DNA of 64,000 nt from Bacteroidaceae bacterium. Its GTDB lineage: Bacteria > Bacteroidota > Bacteroidia > Bacteroidales > Bacteroidaceae. Under the pieces are notes generated by a model that had not been told where the DNA came from, did not search any database, and worked only from the letters and a program-made list of their open reading frames with translations. Positions 1 to 7,865 of this stretch are shown here, piece after piece (position 1 is the stretch's first letter; every line of letters begins with the position of its first letter). The stretch covers positions 62,001-126,000 of the forward strand of contig JAGAYF010000050.1 in NCBI GenBank assembly GCA_017940605.1, written 5' to 3'. The translations under genes were made by a program, and so were the position numbers.

Positions 1-327
1 ACCCCCATTGACGGACAGGCCGTCATAGCCTACGCCGTCGAGAACAGCCACGTGGACCGCGCGGTCATCGAGGCCGCCATGGCGGGCCTGACGCAGGTCA
101 TACAGTCCTTCCTGCTCAACGGCCACAACCTGACGGTGGACGGCCTGGGCTGCTTCTTCATCAGCAACAAGAGCAAGGGCTCGGAGCAGAGCAAGGACGT
201 CACTGCCGACAGCGTGAAGCGGCTGTACATACGCTTCCGCCCCGACCGCCGCATGCGCGAGGAGATGAAGCAGGTGAGCTACCACGACATCACGCGCACG
301 GCCTATGGCAAGCTGGCCGGAAAATAG
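1..327 (+). CDS. HU-like DNA-binding protein (C-terminal part)
   Basis: Open frame entering from the left edge and ending at the TAG at 325-327, so the N-terminus is missing. The 108 visible residues include a pattern of the HU/IHF superfamily as found in the longer HU-HIG type proteins of Bacteroidales: a helical segment (VIEAAMAGLTQVIQSFLLNG), then the beta-arm entry VDGLGCFF and a basic stretch with KRLYIRFRPDRRMREEM. A GTG at 52 could start a shorter product, but the frame is open upstream and the family motif begins before it. It is followed 9 nt later by the DUF5675 gene, a pairing of small HU-like and cell-wall-type genes that is common in Bacteroidales. Exact role unknown; nucleoid or mobile-element-associated binding is only an inference. 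Confidence 0.75.
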   Translation, partial: TPIDGQAVIAYAVENSHVDRAVIEAAMAGLTQVIQSFLLNGHNLTVDGLGCFFISNKSKGSEQSKDVTADSVKRLYIRFRPDRRMREEMKQVSYHDITRTAYGKLAGK

Positions 328-336
328 CCCTGCGCC

Positions 337-795
337 ATGCTGCTCACGCTGAAGCGCCACCACCAGTCCGCGGCCTGCACGCAGGGACGCCTGTATGCGG
401 GCCGCGGGCCCGGCAGGGCCTACCTGTGCGACACGCTCGAGCCTGGCCCGGGCTATGCCTGTGCCCTGCACCGCGCAGGCGGGGCGGAGGCCAAGGGGTG
501 CGTGCCCGACGGGTTCTATCAGCTGGTGCTCACCCATTCGCCCCGCTTCGGCCGCACGCTGCCCCTGCTGCGCCACGTACCCCACTTCGAGGGCGTGCGC
601 ATACACGCCGGCAACACGGTGCACGACACCCAGGGCTGCATCCTCGTGGGCCAGGCCCTCGCCCCGGGCCGGCTCAGGGCCAGCCGCGCCGCCCTGGAGC
701 GCCTCATGCGCCTGCTGGAGCGCGGGGCCGACAGTGCCATCGACATACGCACCTGCCTGCCCGCAGGCCCTCCGCCCGACCGGTCCGCACCGTAG
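337..795 (+). CDS. DUF5675 family protein
   Basis: 152 residues, ATG start 9 nt after the HU-like gene, so the two are probably cotranscribed. The protein matches the DUF5675 pattern as I know it: an N-terminal strand (MLLTLKRHHQS), a CDTLE segment near residue 33, GFYQLVLTHSPRFGR near residue 60, and the signature VRIHAGNTVHDTQGCILVG near residues 88-106. The conserved H, D and C of that signature resemble the active-site layout of L,D-transpeptidase/lysozyme-like cell-wall enzymes, and members are often found in phage-like or HU-linked cassettes, but the activity is not established. No signal peptide is visible. The C-terminal tail is Pro/Arg-rich and probably disordered. Confidence 0.75.
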   Translation: MLLTLKRHHQSAACTQGRLYAGRGPGRAYLCDTLEPGPGYACALHRAGGAEAKGCVPDGFYQLVLTHSPRFGRTLPLLRHVPHFEGVRIHAGNTVHDTQGCILVGQALAPGRLRASRAALERLMRLLERGADSAIDIRTCLPAGPPPDRSAP

Positions 796-837
796 CCCCC
801 ACGGGAGCGGCGCAGTCCCTCGGGGGAAAAAAGAAGC

Positions 838-868
838 AGGGAGTGCCCCCAAGAACGGGGCACTCCCT
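838..868 (-). terminator. Bidirectional intrinsic terminator
   Basis: 12-bp perfect stem AGGGAGTGCCCC (838-849) with GGGGCACTCCCT (857-868) between the convergent DUF5675 gene and gldN. On the minus strand it is followed by a TTCTTTTTT run, which makes it a good terminator for the T9SS operon; the plus side has only a weak T-run. Confidence 0.8.
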
Positions 869-896
869 GTGTGCTTGCCGGTGCTGTCGGCCGGCC

Positions 897-1976
897 TCAG
901 TGGCGCTGGCGGCGCACGCTGTAGGACGGCGATGCTGATGACTTCTGGCGCTTGGTCTGGCTGCGCGAGCTGTTGGACGTGCTGCCCTTCTCGGCCTTCT
1001 GCCTGGGGGCTGCCTGGGCTGCGGCGCGGGCGGCGGGACGCGCCTCACGGGTGCGGGCCGCGCCGGCCAGCGAGTCCTTCAGCGCCTGCTCGCCCTGCAT
1101 GCGGCGGAACTCGGTCGAGTCGTTCCACACGTGCTTCTCGAAGGTGGTCAGCTCGCCCTCGATGCGCGCCTGCTCCCTGACCATGTCGGAGTCGGTGGGG
1201 CAGTAGTTGGCCAGCACGCGGCCCTGCAGGTTGTTGGTCTTGTATATCTTGCCGTCATACTGGTTGGTCGTGAAGTAGTCGTCGGCCGAGATGAGGGCCG
1301 CGTTGTTGTAGTTGCTCCCGTTGAGGCTCAGCTTGGCCAGGTAGGGGGCTGCGTCGGAGTACTTCACCCAGAAGAGCGGCGTGTTGACCGCGCCCGCGCC
1401 GAACTCGTCGACCTCCCTGCGCACGGGGCAGATGGCCGACACGCGCGTGTGGAACGAGGCCGTGTGCTGGTCGAAGTAGGTGCTCTCCTTGATGTAGTAG
1501 GTGTTCACCTCGCCCGAGGGGATGTCGCTGTCCTCGATGCGGAAGCGGCCGCCCTTCTCCTGGAAGGGAATGTGGTTGCGCTCCAGGAAGGCCTTGGGGG
1601 CAATGGCGTTGCCGTCGCTGAAGTCCTCGTTGCCGTCGATGGTGTAGTTGTACACCTTGATTTGGCGGCGCATCATCAGCTTGAACAGGTAGGCAAACAG
1701 GTTCATGCGGTCGGCCTGGGGCTCTTCGGGGTAGTAGAGCACGGCGTTCTTGTCCTTGGTGAGGTCGAGCGAGCGGTAGATGTCGCGCCGCCACGACACG
1801 TCCTCGGGCATGTCGGCTGCCGACGGGAACTCCAGGGCCGCGCGCTCCGAGGCGGCCACAGGGGCGGCCTGGGCCTTCTCGGCCTGCTGGCGGGCGGCTT
1901 CGCGCTGGCGTGCCGGCGGCTGCGCCGCTGCGGCCACGCACGTGGTTATGAGGATGAATGAAAGGATTCGCTTCAT
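897..1976 (-). CDS. gldN: Type IX secretion / gliding motility protein GldN (PorN)
   Basis: 359 residues. A signal peptide is visible (MKRILSFILITTCVAAAAQ), so the mature protein is periplasmic. The body carries the GldN pattern: VSWRRDIYRSLDLTKDKNAVLYY-type start near residue 60, the LFKLMMRRQIKVYNY segment, a PVRREVDEFG segment and TPLFWVKYSDAAPYLAK. In the family, PorN/GldN joins the lipoprotein PorK/GldK in the periplasmic ring of the T9SS. The last ~70 residues are rich in Arg, Ala, Gln and Ser and look disordered. It is the last gene of the porP-gldK-gldL-gldM-gldN operon, 57 nt after gldM, and is followed by a terminator at 838-868. Confidence 0.93.
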   Translation of the reverse strand: MKRILSFILITTCVAAAAQPPARQREAARQQAEKAQAAPVAASERAALEFPSAADMPEDVSWRRDIYRSLDLTKDKNAVLYYPEEPQADRMNLFAYLFKLMMRRQIKVYNYTIDGNEDFSDGNAIAPKAFLERNHIPFQEKGGRFRIEDSDIPSGEVNTYYIKESTYFDQHTASFHTRVSAICPVRREVDEFGAGAVNTPLFWVKYSDAAPYLAKLSLNGSNYNNAALISADDYFTTNQYDGKIYKTNNLQGRVLANYCPTDSDMVREQARIEGELTTFEKHVWNDSTEFRRMQGEQALKDSLAGAARTREARPAARAAAQAAPRQKAEKGSTSNSSRSQTKRQKSSASPSYSVRRQRH

Positions 1977-2033
1977 GATGGATGGTTTTTATGGGAATTA
2001 CTGTTCACGATGGTTCTCTGGGATGGTTTTTTC

Positions 2034-3665
2034 TTACCTTACGATGACCTCGAGCGACTGGGGCAGGGTGCGCGTCGTGCCGTCGGGGCCCACCGCGCTG
2101 ACGCGGTTGATGTAGAAGCGGCGGCCGCGCGTCAGCTTGCGGAAGATCTCCTTCTGCCGCTCCGAGAACTTGTCGCCGTTGGAGACTTCGGGGATGGCGT
2201 TGCCCATGTTGTCGAAGAACACGGTCTCGAAGCTGATGACGCGGAAGGCAATGTTGAGCAGCCCGTCGTCAATGGCCGCGCCAATGCCGTCGGCCGCCAG
2301 CAGCGTGCTCTTGGGGAAGGCGCGCCCGCCTATGTACTTGGCCGGGTTGCCCTTTTCGTCGCTGAACGGGATGTAGGCCGTGGGGTCGGGCAGCTTGCGC
2401 ACGCGGAAGGAGAACGCGCCCATCTTCTGCTGGCCGGCCTCGGTCTGCGACGTGATGGTGATGACGGCGTTCTCGCCTATCTTGGCCGGCCGGGCTATGT
2501 ACTTGCCCGGGCCGTTGGCCTGCAGCGTGCCGCCGGTCATGGCGGCCGATATCCTGTTGCTGGGAATGCCGGGCACTGACACGCTCACGGGGTTGTCGTA
2601 GCCGGCGTAGAGCACGTTCATCATGTCGGCCGACACGGTGGCCGAGGGGGCTACGACGCTGTACTTCTGCTGGAACTCGCGGCGCACGGTGCTGCCCGAT
2701 GCGTCGGCCATCTCGATGTGGCCGGCCAGCGTGAAGTCGCCCACGCTGCCGCACACGGTCTCGTACAGCCCGTTGCGGAGCGACACGGGCCGCCCGCCTA
2801 TGTATATCCGGGGCTGCTGCGTGGTGTCCACGGCGGCCATGATGATGCGCGCGCTGAACTTGCCGCCCTGCACGATGGTCTGGGCGTTGGGCACTACGTA
2901 GGCGTTGAGCTGGTTCACGCGCACGTCCTTGAGGTCGATGTTCTTGGCCAGCGTGTGGAGCACTTCGCCCTCGGCGTAGCGCACGTCGCTCTGCAGCTTG
3001 GTGAGCAGGGTGGTGGCTGCGGCGGCCGGCGTGCTCTCAAACATGTACTCGACCCAGTTCTTGCCCATGGCCTGCTGCTTTTTGGGCACTTCGGTGCTGA
3101 AGTTGCTGCTGATGATGCTGCGCTGCACGGGGTCGTCCACCATGGCCAGTATGCGGGTGCGGTAGTCTACTATCTGGCGGTACAGGCGGTCGCCCTGGCC
3201 GCGCCCGGGGGCGAGCATGACCTGCGACGCGGCCTCCAGGTCCTCCTTGTTCCTTATGTTCTCCAGGTCGCCGTCCCTGCCGTCGGCTTCGCGCACGATG
3301 GACTGCTTGAGCGCCTGGGCAAAGTTGTACAGCGAGTCGGACATGGCCTGCACGCTGACGGCTTTTTCGTACCATTCGCCCACCTTGGCGGGGTTGGCCT
3401 TCATTTGTTCCTCAAAGTTTTCGTAGAGCGAGCGGTTCTGCTCGGTGGCGTTCTGGGTGGAGCGGCTCAGGCCGTTCTCCACCAGGGTGAAGCCGTTGAG
3501 CACGTCGGGCGAAATGTTGAGGGCCAGCATGGCCAGCAGCACGATGTACATGAGGTTGATCATCTTCTGGCGCGGCGACACGGGGCGGCGCTGCACGTGC
3601 TGCCCTGTGCCGCGGCCCGTGGCCTGCGGCTGCGGTTGCTGGTTCTGTGTCTCGTTGCTGTCCAT
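2034..3665 (-). CDS. gldM: Type IX secretion protein GldM (PorM)
   Basis: 543 residues, close to the usual GldM length. A Gln/Pro-rich cytoplasmic N-terminus is followed by a single membrane segment (about residues 36-51, MINLMYIVLLAMLALN), then a long periplasmic region. The conserved segment after the helix (ISPDVLNGFTLVENGL) and the domain with YVVPNAQTIVQGGKFSARI are typical. With GldL it forms the proton-motive-force-driven rotary motor of the T9SS, the periplasmic part reaching the GldK/GldN ring. The gene starts 9 nt after the stop of gldL, consistent with tight coupling in one operon. Confidence 0.95.
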   Translation of the reverse strand: MDSNETQNQQPQPQATGRGTGQHVQRRPVSPRQKMINLMYIVLLAMLALNISPDVLNGFTLVENGLSRSTQNATEQNRSLYENFEEQMKANPAKVGEWYEKAVSVQAMSDSLYNFAQALKQSIVREADGRDGDLENIRNKEDLEAASQVMLAPGRGQGDRLYRQIVDYRTRILAMVDDPVQRSIISSNFSTEVPKKQQAMGKNWVEYMFESTPAAAATTLLTKLQSDVRYAEGEVLHTLAKNIDLKDVRVNQLNAYVVPNAQTIVQGGKFSARIIMAAVDTTQQPRIYIGGRPVSLRNGLYETVCGSVGDFTLAGHIEMADASGSTVRREFQQKYSVVAPSATVSADMMNVLYAGYDNPVSVSVPGIPSNRISAAMTGGTLQANGPGKYIARPAKIGENAVITITSQTEAGQQKMGAFSFRVRKLPDPTAYIPFSDEKGNPAKYIGGRAFPKSTLLAADGIGAAIDDGLLNIAFRVISFETVFFDNMGNAIPEVSNGDKFSERQKEIFRKLTRGRRFYINRVSAVGPDGTTRTLPQSLEVIVR

Positions 3666-3674
3666 GGTGTTGCT

Positions 3675-4511
3675 TTAGAGGTCGGCCTGTCCGGCGGCGT
3701 TCTTCATGTTGACGGTGAGTGCCTTTATCATGCGTGCGTAGATGGCGTTGAGCTCCTCTATCTGGCGTGCCATCCTGCGCGTCTGCTCGTTTATCTGGTC
3801 GATGGAGCCGACCTGCTGGCTGATGCTCTTGAGCTGCAGCTCGTACACGGTGTTGATGCCGGTCAGGGTGCGGTTCAGGTTGGTCATTTCCTCGCTGTCG
3901 GTGGTGAGGCGCGCGCTCTGCTTCTCCACGCGGTCGAGCGTCTCGGTGAGCAGGCGCAGCTTCTCCACGTATTCCTGCGAGGCCTCGGCCATCTCGGGCG
4001 TCATGGTGGCCTGTGCGCGCTGCAGCAGTTCCTCGTTGGCCAGGCGCACGATGTCGGCCAGCGTGCCGCCGGGTATGCCTGCGTTGCGCGCGGCTTCCTG
4101 CAGGGCGGGGCTCAGGGGCTGCTGGCCCACGATGTCGGGTGCGCCGCTGCCGCCCGCGGCCTGAGTGCCTGCCGATGCGCCCTGGGCGTGGCCCGTATGA
4201 GGCGCAAGGATGACGGCGGGCTGCCCTTGGGCGGAGGTGTCGGCCGTTTCGGCGTCGGGGTCGGCTTCCTCCTGTATGTCGCTCTTGTTGAAGGGCCGGT
4301 CAAAGCCTGATATGAAGAAGACGAGCACCTCGGTGCCCATGCCCAGGTAGAGCATGAGGTTGGCCAGGGGCAGGTGGGTCAGCTTGAACAGGGCGCCCAG
4401 GATGACGACTGACGCGCCCCAGCTGTATGCATAGTTCAGGAATGTCTGTCCGGCCTCGCTGTCCATCCAGCGCTGCATGCGGCCGACGAAATTCATCTTT
4501 GATGGTTTCAT
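3675..4511 (-). CDS. gldL: Type IX secretion protein GldL (PorL)
   Basis: 278 residues. Two membrane helices lie near the N-terminus (about 27-44 and 49-68); the second contains the buried acidic residue in LGMGTEVLVFF (Glu61) that in the family is needed for proton-driven motor function. A Pro/Ala/Gly-rich linker (about 85-130) leads to a cytoplasmic coiled-coil region (about 165-275, many heptad-like Leu/Ile/Met). Start chosen at the ATG of MKPSKMNFVGRM; a second in-frame ATG five codons later is possible. Encoded between gldK and gldM in the T9SS operon. Confidence 0.95.
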   Translation of the reverse strand: MKPSKMNFVGRMQRWMDSEAGQTFLNYAYSWGASVVILGALFKLTHLPLANLMLYLGMGTEVLVFFISGFDRPFNKSDIQEEADPDAETADTSAQGQPAVILAPHTGHAQGASAGTQAAGGSGAPDIVGQQPLSPALQEAARNAGIPGGTLADIVRLANEELLQRAQATMTPEMAEASQEYVEKLRLLTETLDRVEKQSARLTTDSEEMTNLNRTLTGINTVYELQLKSISQQVGSIDQINEQTRRMARQIEELNAIYARMIKALTVNMKNAAGQADL

Positions 4512-4578
4512 GTTGTTGGGTGTGTATGTGCTGTGTGTATGTGTTCTTGTTGTGTGTGTGGTTGGCGGCCGTCGGGGG

Positions 4579-6036
4579 CTACTTGTTGGTCTTGCTCTGC
4601 GATGAGGCGGTGGAGCGCACGCAGCGGAAGCCTATGTAGCAGCGGGGCTGGTTCTGGTACTCATAGGTGCGCCAGGCCGAGCGTATGAGGCTCTGGGGGT
4701 CTTTCCACGAGCCGCCCTTGACTACCTTGCGCTTCAGCAGGTAGGGGTCTTCCTGGGCGGCGTTGTAGGTGAGCTGGGGGTTCAGGTCGCTCATGCTCTT
4801 GACGCCTGCCAGGGTGTACACGGTGCTGGTCCACTCGGCGGCGTTGCCGGCCATGTCGTAGAGGCCGTTGGAGTTGGCGCCGTAGATGCCGCAGCGCGAG
4901 GTGATGAGGTTGCCGTCGTCGGTGTAGTCACCCTTGTCGGGCTTGAAGTTGGCGTAGTAGCACCCCTTGCTGTTCTTCATGGCGGCATCGCTCCAGGGGA
5001 AGGGGTTGCCTTCCTTGCCGCGTGCGGCGAATTCCCATTCCACCTCGGTGGGCAGGCGGTAGCGCTGCATCTGCCGCGCCTCGCCCCTGAGCCCGCGCAG
5101 CAGGTAGTCGGTGCGCCAGTTGCAGAAGGCGGTGGCCTGCTCCCAGGTGACGCCCACGACGGGGTAGTCGTTGTAGTCGGCGCTGCAGAAGTAGTAGCGC
5201 ATGTACTTCTCGTTGTTGGCGTTGGGGAAGTCGTTGATCCAGCAGGTGGTGTCGGGGTAGACGTTCACGATGTAGGTGTTGAGGAAGTCGTAGTAGCTGG
5301 ACAGCGGGCGCGTGATGGTCTGGCGCACGATGTTGCCGTCCTCATCAATGTAGGCCGTGTCCTTCGATATCATGACGACTTCGGCGGGGTCGGCCTTGCG
5401 GTCGGTGTTCAGGTTGCGCTCGGCGGGGTCGAGTCGGTAGCGGCGCATGGCTGCCTTGGCGTAGTCGTACACTTCGTAGCGGTAGTTGAGCTGCTTGCCG
5501 TCAAGCATGCGCTCGCCGGTGACGGGGTGGTAGGTGTACAGGCTGTTGATGGCGGCCTCCTCGTTCTCGGTGAGGTTCTTGGCGGGTATGCGCCGCGACC
5601 AGTTGAGGTAGGGGCGGTCCAGGGGGTTGCCCTCTTCGTCCTCGGTGATCTTGTACCCTTCCTCGCCGCCGTAGTTGGGGTCAGCCAGGCGCTCGCGTAT
5701 GATGGAGTCGCGCACCCAGTAGACGAACTGGCGGTACATGGAGTTGGTCACTTCCTTCTGGTCCATCCAGAATCCGTCGACGCTGATTTCCTTGCTGGGT
5801 ATGTCGGCTCCCCACAGGGTGTCGTTCTCCGACAGGCCCACCTTGAGGAACCCGCGTTCCACCTTGACCATGCCGTAGGGCGTGGGCTCCGTGTATTTCT
5901 TTCCGCTGACGCCCACTACTTCGCCGCCTGCCGATATGGCGTCGCCTGCCTTGCTGAACCCCATGCAGGATGCCAGCAGCAGCGCGCCTGCCAGGCTGGC
6001 AAGCAGAAGGCTGATTGGTTGTTTCTTCAACATCAT
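4579..6036 (-). CDS. gldK: Type IX secretion lipoprotein GldK (PorK)
   Basis: 485 residues. Lipoprotein signal peptide with lipobox LLASC (Cys24), so the mature protein should be lipid-anchored. The rest is a formylglycine-generating-enzyme-like (SUMF1) fold: VERGFLKVGLSENDT near residue 60, DGFWMDQKEVTNSMYRQFV near 90, a central RLPTEVEWEFAARG, YDMAGNAAEW and the C-terminal KGGSWKDPQSLIRSAWR, GFRCVR. In this family the fold is structural: GldK and GldN build the periplasmic ring of the T9SS. Two adjacent ATG codons (6036 and 6033) can start the gene. Follows porP with a 70-nt gap. Confidence 0.94.
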   Translation of the reverse strand: MMLKKQPISLLLASLAGALLLASCMGFSKAGDAISAGGEVVGVSGKKYTEPTPYGMVKVERGFLKVGLSENDTLWGADIPSKEISVDGFWMDQKEVTNSMYRQFVYWVRDSIIRERLADPNYGGEEGYKITEDEEGNPLDRPYLNWSRRIPAKNLTENEEAAINSLYTYHPVTGERMLDGKQLNYRYEVYDYAKAAMRRYRLDPAERNLNTDRKADPAEVVMISKDTAYIDEDGNIVRQTITRPLSSYYDFLNTYIVNVYPDTTCWINDFPNANNEKYMRYYFCSADYNDYPVVGVTWEQATAFCNWRTDYLLRGLRGEARQMQRYRLPTEVEWEFAARGKEGNPFPWSDAAMKNSKGCYYANFKPDKGDYTDDGNLITSRCGIYGANSNGLYDMAGNAAEWTSTVYTLAGVKSMSDLNPQLTYNAAQEDPYLLKRKVVKGGSWKDPQSLIRSAWRTYEYQNQPRCYIGFRCVRSTASSQSKTNK

Positions 6037-6106
6037 AGTGTGTTATTTATCTTTATGTTTTGTGTTCTGTGTGGGGGCAGTCCCCGTAGGTCCTGCCTGG
6101 CTGCGC

Positions 6107-7036
6107 TCACAGGAAGCGCACGCTCTGGTGGCGGTTCTTGCCTTTCTTCTCCATGTTGAGCGGCATCTCGTAGCTCAGCACCAGCTCGTGCGCCCCGTTG
6201 CCCAGGCCCACGCCGCCCGTGTAGGCTTCGTAGGAGTAGCTGAGCACGATGCCGCGCCACTTGCCGCCCACGAAGAGGCCGGCCGAATTGCCGGGGCTGT
6301 AGGTCGCGCCGGCGAAGAGCATCCTGGTCTCGTGGCTGTACTGGGCGCGCAGGGCTATGTCGGTGCGGTCGCTCACGCCGTCGTACATCCACCTGACGCA
6401 GGGATGTATTGTATACAACGGGTTGCGCAGCGAAATATTGTATCCTGCCGTGAAATAATATGAGCGCTTGACGGCTACCTCGTTCCTTTCGCCCAGCACG
6501 ACGGTAGGCGCGGTGAGGTGGAGCGAGGACACGCCGGCGTAGAAGTGCTCGTTGCTGTAGTACAGCCCCGCGGCGGCGTCAATCTTGTTGCCCGTCACGG
6601 TCGACTGGGGCAGGGCGGGGTCGCTCGTGTCCTCCACGTCGGCCTTGCTGCCGTCGAAGCTCTCGTTGAGTATTTCGCCCTGCACGCCCACGCCCAGCTG
6701 TCCGCCCAGGAAGCGGAAGCGCAGCGCATACTCGGCCGCCACGCGCTTGTGGGAGAAGAGGCCTATGTCGTCGTTCAGGAAGTAGATGCCCCCGCCGTGA
6801 TGCCTGCTCCACAGGGGCATGTCGGCACCTATGTACATGGTGCGCGGGCTGCCGGTGTAGCCGCTGAACTGGTTGCTGTAGGCCCCGGTGACGCGCAGGT
6901 CGGGCCGCGACCCCGCGGCGGCGGGGTTGAACTGGGGCTCCATCATCCAGAAGTGGGTGAAGGCCACGTCGTACTGGGCGTGCCCCTGCAGGAGCACCGC
7001 CAGCAGCAGGACGGAAAAGAGGATACTTCTCTTCAT
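6107..7036 (-). CDS. porP: PorP/SprF family T9SS outer-membrane protein
   Basis: 309 residues from the ATG at 7036, which gives a clean signal peptide (MKRSILFSVLLLAVLLQGHA); the frame is open further upstream but that extension has no signal-peptide character. The body has the PorP/SprF hallmarks: FWMMEPQFNPAAAGS right after the signal peptide, then alternating beta-strand segments ending in ELVLSYEMPLN, as expected for a barrel of the outer membrane. Family members act in the T9SS, often binding the secreted substrate or the PorK/N ring. It is the first gene of the porP-gldK-gldL-gldM-gldN operon, the same order as described for Porphyromonas gingivalis porPKLMN. Confidence 0.92.
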   Translation of the reverse strand: MKRSILFSVLLLAVLLQGHAQYDVAFTHFWMMEPQFNPAAAGSRPDLRVTGAYSNQFSGYTGSPRTMYIGADMPLWSRHHGGGIYFLNDDIGLFSHKRVAAEYALRFRFLGGQLGVGVQGEILNESFDGSKADVEDTSDPALPQSTVTGNKIDAAAGLYYSNEHFYAGVSSLHLTAPTVVLGERNEVAVKRSYYFTAGYNISLRNPLYTIHPCVRWMYDGVSDRTDIALRAQYSHETRMLFAGATYSPGNSAGLFVGGKWRGIVLSYSYEAYTGGVGLGNGAHELVLSYEMPLNMEKKGKNRHQSVRFL

Positions 7037-7188
7037 ACCTTTAAATAACACTGTATTGCCCGTTTTATTGTGGAGGCGCGCCTTTTTTTGCGAAAAAACA
7101 TGGCGGGCGGCACGGCCGGGGACGGCGAAAAATGGGCGGCCTGCCGCAAGTTTTGCCTCTTTCGCGGCTGTGATTGCGAATAATTGAC

Positions 7189-7196
7189 TAACTTTG
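7189..7196 (+). promoter_or_regulatory. Bacteroidota-type promoter -7 box for the 7203-7401 RNA
   Basis: TAACTTTG fits the TAnnTTTG consensus of Bacteroidota sigma-70-type promoters. The -33 element is weak (TTG at 7174-7176, closer than usual). Transcription would start near 7203. Confidence 0.6.
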
Positions 7197-7202
7197 CCCT
7201 GC

Positions 7203-7401
7203 CTCCGCCCCTCTGGGCGCAGGGATTTTTTGGAATAACGAAGCGTTAGGCTCGACTTGCTGGCGGAAATGTGAGAAACTTCTGTGAACTGCAAGGACAG
7301 TGTGACGGTTCGCGCTCATAGCGTGGACTGGTTACTCTTTCTCAGTTCAGGGCATTCTCACAGCCTCCGTCAGAAGAAGTGGTATATCAGTGCCACGCTT
7401 C
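7203..7401 (+). ncRNA. Long rod-shaped structured RNA (6S-like RNA or structured leader)
   Basis: Between porP and the plus-strand VanZ-like gene there is a 375-nt gap with no coding signal but a nested set of complementary segments: GAAGCGT (7240-7246) plus GGC (7249-7251) with GCC (7392-7394) plus ACGCTTC (7395-7401); CTGGCGGA (7260-7267) with TCCGTCAG (7366-7373); GTGAGAA (7271-7277) with TTCTCAC (7355-7361); TGAACTG (7285-7291) with CAGTTCA (7343-7349); and an apical hairpin CGCGCT/AGCGTG (7311-7325). Together they form one imperfect hairpin about 160 nt long with a large asymmetric bubble (7252-7259 against 7374-7391), the general shape of 6S RNA. A small GC hairpin (7206-7219) precedes it. 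A free regulatory RNA is one reading; a structured 5' leader of the gene at 7412 is the other. Confidence 0.55.
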
Positions 7402-7411
7402 TGTGTGGAAT

Positions 7412-7864
7412 ATGGAGACCGTGGAAGTGACGACCATCAGGCACAGGCCGCTCCGCAGGGCGGCCCAGGTGGCCGCAGGGTGCTTGGCCCTGGCGGCAGG
7501 CGGACTTATATATATTATATATAGGTATGAGGGCCTGCTCATGTTCGCCTGGTTCCGCCGGCTGGGCCTGGACGGCTGTGTGGCGGCCCTGCGGTCGGCC
7601 TGCGGCGGTCGTGCCATGGGTGGCTGGGCCGTGTACAGCTTGCCGGCGGGGTTGTGGCTGCTGGCCTACCTGCTTGTCATGGATGCCGTGTGGGCAGGCG
7701 CGGGCGGCGTGGTGAGGAAGGTGTTCCTGTCGGCCCTGCCCGTTGCCGCGGTGGCTTCCGAGCTGCTGCAGCTGTGCGGCTGGCTGCGCGGCACGTTCGA
7801 CTGGCTGGACCTGGCAGGCTACGGGGCGGCCGTTGTGTTGTATCTGATCATCAAACATCGTTAA
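7412..7864 (+). CDS. VanZ-like small membrane protein
   Basis: 150 residues from the ATG at 7412; the frame is open a little further up, but that part overlaps the RNA structure. Three or four hydrophobic helices are visible (about 18-37, 70-90, 96-115, 130-148). The C-terminal signature SELLQLCGWLRGTFDWLDLA, with Glu-x3-Leu-Gln, Arg and Asp-Leu spacing, resembles VanZ-like proteins, a family of poorly understood membrane proteins (one member lowers teicoplanin susceptibility in enterococci). It ends one base before the next gene, so the two are probably cotranscribed. Function not assigned. Confidence 0.6.
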   Translation: METVEVTTIRHRPLRRAAQVAAGCLALAAGGLIYIIYRYEGLLMFAWFRRLGLDGCVAALRSACGGRAMGGWAVYSLPAGLWLLAYLLVMDAVWAGAGGVVRKVFLSALPVAAVASELLQLCGWLRGTFDWLDLAGYGAAVVLYLIIKHR

Positions 7865-7865
7865 T

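Noticed and set aside
2718..4310. 530-residue plus-strand frame opposite gldM and gldL
   Set aside because: It is a GC-skew shadow: composition is Val/His/Gly/Ala-rich without any family motif, while the minus strand encodes clear GldM and GldL.
7197..7231. Terminator at the start of the structured RNA
   Set aside because: The GC hairpin followed by ATTTTTT looks like a terminator, but it lies directly after the promoter, and no gene would be ended by it on the plus strand; kept only as part of the RNA region.
7037..7294. N-terminal extension of the porP frame
   Set aside because: It would place a basic, non-signal stretch before a good signal peptide; the ATG at 7036 fits the family.
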